Origin: Sphingobacterium composti | GTDB taxonomy: Bacteria > Bacteroidota > Bacteroidia > Sphingobacteriales > Sphingobacteriaceae | NCBI RefSeq assembly: GCF_009829075.1 | Contig: NZ_WUQZ01000013.1 | Location: 1-64,000, forward strand | Direction: 5' to 3' | Length of the DNA: 64,000 bases | Part shown: positions 61,172-64,000 of the stretch, piece by piece | Layout of the letters: each line of letters starts with the position of its first letter | Position numbering within the stretch: the stretch's first letter is position 1 | The notes under the pieces: generated by a model | Database searches by the model: none | Seen by the model: the letters and a program-made list of their open reading frames with translations, nothing else | Told to the model about the DNA's origin: nothing | Position numbers and translations under genes: made by a program

Positions 61172-62842
61172 TTATTCGAATTTTGGCGTAATATTTTCAG
61201 TTTGTTCCCAATTGGCACGTATGGTAAATGGTTTATCCATATACCAAATGGGTTCTGCTTGTATTTTTTTGTAAACATCAACACCATCCCATCTTCTATT
61301 ATTGTTTAAATCTTTTATAACTCGAAGAATATATTTACCTCCTGGAAATTTTGAATAATTTAATTGATTAGCATTAGTCAAATATTTACTATCAATTACC
61401 TTTTCCATTTTATCATCCATCAATTGAACAATATAATTCACATTGCTATCTAGTGAGTTAATAATAAATTTGATATCTCCGAAATTATCGGTTTCATCTA
61501 ATGTAAATGTAGTTTTTAATTCTTTGTTAAAATCATTAAAAACTGAAATAATAGCTTTTTCCTCTAATATAAGTTCATAATTTCGCTTTGGTCTCCAATT
61601 AAAACGTATATGATATAAATTTGATTCAATAGAGTCTTTTTGTAATTGAAAATTACGTCTTGATAGACTATCTTCTTTTAATATTAGTTTTTCCTTATCA
61701 ATATTAGCAATCGGGAAGTCAGATGTAATCGTAATATGATTAATCTTATCTACTTTGTTGCTTATATTTAAAATTGGTTTTAATTCTCTATCGTATTTAT
61801 CATTCTTCCCTCTTCGAAGTAATGTTGTATCTAATACTTTATTCTTATCGCTAATTTCTAATTTTATAGAATCAAATTCTAGCTTTGGAAGTAAAACATG
61901 GAGTGAATCATTTGTTAATGCATATTTATAGATAGCTTCACTCTGAAGATTTGCAGGAAAGATAATACGTACAGAAGGAGAGTCTAAAGGCTGATTAAAT
62001 TTTATAGCAATTCTACCGTCCTTTTGAATTCTTCGTTCGCTAACTCTAAATTCTTTAGGTTTTCCTTTTGAATATTCTATATTTATATCTTTTACATCTG
62101 ATTTAAGGACAATAGAATCAGCGAAAAAACCTATTAGTTCATCTGGATTATTATATATTCTATCATTATTTTCTTCTTTTAAAGCATAAATTCTATATGT
62201 ATCTTCTCTTAAATTTTTAAGAATAAAATTTCCTGAACTATCTACATTTGTAAAAATATTAGCTTTTTTGTTTCCAAATATACTGTCTTGTCTAGTTGGA
62301 ATTAGTAAAACCCGTACTGATAAATCTTGTTTGGGATCAAATGTTTTAGTATATGCATTCTTAACTGTTCCAGATATAGATAGAGAATCTAATTCGGGCC
62401 CAGTAGCAAAAACGTAGTTATAATTTACAATAGGATTGCCCTCATTAAAATCAACTAAACCTTTACCAAAATTTATAGTGTAAGTCGTATTTTCTTCTAA
62501 AGTATCAGGCAATGTTATAATTAGATTTTTCTTTTTGACCTTATAATCAGGTTGTTTATCTATATCAGGAGAAATACTAAATTCTTTCTGAAAATTGTTT
62601 AGCTTAATAAATTCATCAAACTGTAATTCTATTTGTTTAGCTTTAAAATTTCTTGTAAAATTAGCAGGTAATTCTACCAATAATTTAGGCGGAATCGAAT
62701 CTTTCGGCCCTCCAGTCGGAGTTTGCATATTTGCACAGCCAATACATGTTAGCGATATAAGGAGAGTAATTATTAGTAGAAAGTTGTACTGCAAACTTTT
62801 TACATTATGTTTTAGTTTATGTTTAATAAAGTGTTTCTTCAT
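61172..62842 (-). CDS. Ig-like (SbsA-type) domain lipoprotein
   Basis: The 556-residue protein has a basic start, a membrane segment and a lipobox (LISLTCIGC), then ANMQTPTGGPKDSIPPKLL and an Ig-like domain (about 55-150). The TPTGGPKDSIPP start is typical of a widespread Bacteroidota lipoprotein family with an SbsA-like Ig domain. Later parts look like beta-sandwich repeats. It probably faces the periplasm or cell surface; function unknown. Confidence 0.85.
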   Translation of the reverse strand: MKKHFIKHKLKHNVKSLQYNFLLIITLLISLTCIGCANMQTPTGGPKDSIPPKLLVELPANFTRNFKAKQIELQFDEFIKLNNFQKEFSISPDIDKQPDYKVKKKNLIITLPDTLEENTTYTINFGKGLVDFNEGNPIVNYNYVFATGPELDSLSISGTVKNAYTKTFDPKQDLSVRVLLIPTRQDSIFGNKKANIFTNVDSSGNFILKNLREDTYRIYALKEENNDRIYNNPDELIGFFADSIVLKSDVKDINIEYSKGKPKEFRVSERRIQKDGRIAIKFNQPLDSPSVRIIFPANLQSEAIYKYALTNDSLHVLLPKLEFDSIKLEISDKNKVLDTTLLRRGKNDKYDRELKPILNISNKVDKINHITITSDFPIANIDKEKLILKEDSLSRRNFQLQKDSIESNLYHIRFNWRPKRNYELILEEKAIISVFNDFNKELKTTFTLDETDNFGDIKFIINSLDSNVNYIVQLMDDKMEKVIDSKYLTNANQLNYSKFPGGKYILRVIKDLNNNRRWDGVDVYKKIQAEPIWYMDKPFTIRANWEQTENITPKFE

Positions 62843-62878
62843 AAAAGTTTTTGCTTATATCACTAAATAATGATTTCT

Positions 62879-64000
62879 TTAATTCATATGCACCATTAAT
62901 ATACTAATATCTGATGGCGATACACCAGATATACGAGATGCTTGACCTAGTGTTCGAGGCTTTACTTTTAATAGTTTTTCTCGCGCTTCGATAGAAAGAG
63001 ATGTTAATGCTTTGTAATCAAAATCTGGATTGATTTCTTTATCTTCCATCTTTTTCATTTTATTTACGATTTCCATTTCTTTTTCAAAATAACTATCGTA
63101 TTTCACCTTTATTTCAGCTTGTTCTATAGTATCACTATTGTAGGCTTCTATTTCAGCATTAAAATTTTTATCAGCTTGTGCTAGATGTTTAATATTAATA
63201 TGTGGTCTAGTTAATAAATTATATAACTTAGATTTTTGATTCAATTCGCTAGAACCCACTTTTGATAATATAGGATTAATATCTTTTGGTTCTACAGAAT
63301 TATCTTTCATGTATTTGACCAAATTTTCTGAATCTTGTATCTTCTTATTTACTTTATTCAATCTTTCATCAGAAACAAGTCCTAATTTGTGTGCGATTGG
63401 AGTTAAGCGTATATCAGCATTATCTTGACGTAATAATAATCTATGTTCGGCTCTAGAAGTAAACATACGATATGGTTCTTCTGTTCCTTTTGTTACTAAA
63501 TCATCTATTAGCACCCCAATATACGATTCCGATCTTTTTAGTATTAATTCATGTAAATCGTTAATTTTCTGATGCGCATTTACACCAGCTACGAATCCTT
63601 GTGCAGCAGCTTCCTCATATCCAGTTGTCCCATTTATTTGTCCTGCAAAAAATAGATTTTTAACTAGTAAAGTTTCTAAGGTCAAATCCAATTGCATAGG
63701 AGGGAAGTAGTCATATTCAATGGCATATCCTGGTCTATACATTTTGGCATTTTCAAAACCTGGAATTAAGCGTAATGCTTTTTGCTGTACGTCTTCTGGT
63801 AGTGAAGTGGAGAATCCATTAACATATATTTCTACAGTTCTGAATCCTTCAGGCTCAACGAATATTTGATGTCTATCTCTTTCAGCAAACCTGTTTATTT
63901 TATCTTCAATAGATGGACAATATCTTGGACCTAAACCTTTGATTCGTCCTGTAAACATTGGAGATTTTTCAAAACCAGTTTTTAATATTTCATGAACCTT
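62879..64000 (-). CDS. mnmG: tRNA uridine-5-carboxymethylaminomethyl modification enzyme MnmG (partial, C-terminal)
   Basis: MnmG (GidA), with MnmE, modifies uridine 34 in tRNA anticodons. The frame is open through the right edge, reading [34 protein letters not shown], so an N-terminal part of about 245 residues is missing. Visible are [12 protein letters not shown] (catalytic Cys region), [40 protein letters not shown] and the C-terminal helical MnmE-binding domain ending [34 protein letters not shown]. mnmG is often near the chromosomal origin. Confidence 0.97.
   Translation of the reverse strand, partial: KVHEILKTGFEKSPMFTGRIKGLGPRYCPSIEDKINRFAERDRHQIFVEPEGFRTVEIYVNGFSTSLPEDVQQKALRLIPGFENAKMYRPGYAIEYDYFPPMQLDLTLETLLVKNLFFAGQINGTTGYEEAAAQGFVAGVNAHQKINDLHELILKRSESYIGVLIDDLVTKGTEEPYRMFTSRAEHRLLLRQDNADIRLTPIAHKLGLVSDERLNKVNKKIQDSENLVKYMKDNSVEPKDINPILSKVGSSELNQKSKLYNLLTRPHINIKHLAQADKNFNAEIEAYNSDTIEQAEIKVKYDSYFEKEMEIVNKMKKMEDKEINPDFDYKALTSLSIEAREKLLKVKPRTLGQASRISGVSPSDISILMVHMN

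Overview
The window is a chromosomal segment of an AT-rich Bacteroidota, most likely from the Sphingobacteriaceae. The pointers are the start of the 16S rRNA gene (written from memory, its first variable stretch looks like Sphingobacterium), TTTG/TAnnTTTG promoters, a GldH lipoprotein, the rpmB-rpmG-DUF4295-ftsY block, a CarboxypepD-reg/OMP_b-brl_3 outer-membrane receptor, a SecA of about 1,090 residues with an SEC-C tail, and RicT with GldH next to holB. Nearly everything is chromosomal housekeeping. I see no prophage, insertion sequence, CRISPR array, tRNA gene or toxin-antitoxin locus.

Layout. 0-0.6 kb: 5' end of a leftward 16S rRNA gene with two tandem promoters. 0.6-2.7 kb: BlaI/BlaR1-type sensor pair behind a twin palindromic operator. 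2.8-15.3 kb: TRIC channel, MurF, an SMP-30-like protein, acyl-ACP thioesterase, LOG protein, outer-membrane receptor, PspC/PadR pair, VanZ with a 37-residue lipoprotein, ComF, RlmN and an amidase. 15.4-25.3 kb: orphan response regulator, candidate small RNA, RimO, FtsY, DUF4295, L33, L28, RecO, DUF805, cold-shock protein, a SIMPL/DUF4112/DUF4359/pseudouridine synthase operon and GcvT. 25.4-38.4 kb: mostly leftward genes (small membrane proteins, rhodanese, GNAT, a thiamine-pyrophosphokinase-like protein, M20 peptidase, SPOR protein, SecA, MqnD, SurE, CsbD, NadD, Gmk, YicC, two DedA proteins). 38.4-49.5 kb: replication and envelope genes (dnaN, holB, ricT, gldH, lpxK, two small secreted proteins, dnaA, dxs, scpA). 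49.5-56.3 kb: a leucine/isovalerate-type degradation cluster (enoyl-CoA hydratase, HMG-CoA lyase, acyl-CoA dehydrogenase, carboxylase beta subunit, acetoacetyl-CoA synthetase). 56.4-64 kb: thiL, nadA and nadB divergent around a noncoding DnaA-box-rich region, gamma carbonic anhydrase, an Ig-like lipoprotein and the C-terminal part of mnmG.

Most interesting signals. The 474-bp nadA-nadB gap carries two perfect and several near-perfect DnaA boxes, and four parS-like palindromes cluster within 2.4 kb of it. Together with the leftward 16S gene and the leftward majority of genes to its left, this makes it a strong candidate replication origin/partition region, about 12 kb from dnaA and close to mnmG. 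A second theme is a perfect TAnnTTTG -7 box placed only 3-7 bases before several start codons, which suggests leaderless mRNAs. I also note a thiamine-pyrophosphokinase-like protein that seems to lack catalytic residues, a BlaR1-like protease with a six-copy 24-residue repeat tail, a candidate small RNA, and a family of intergenic inverted repeats. All family assignments come from reading motifs and recalling families; no database search was run.
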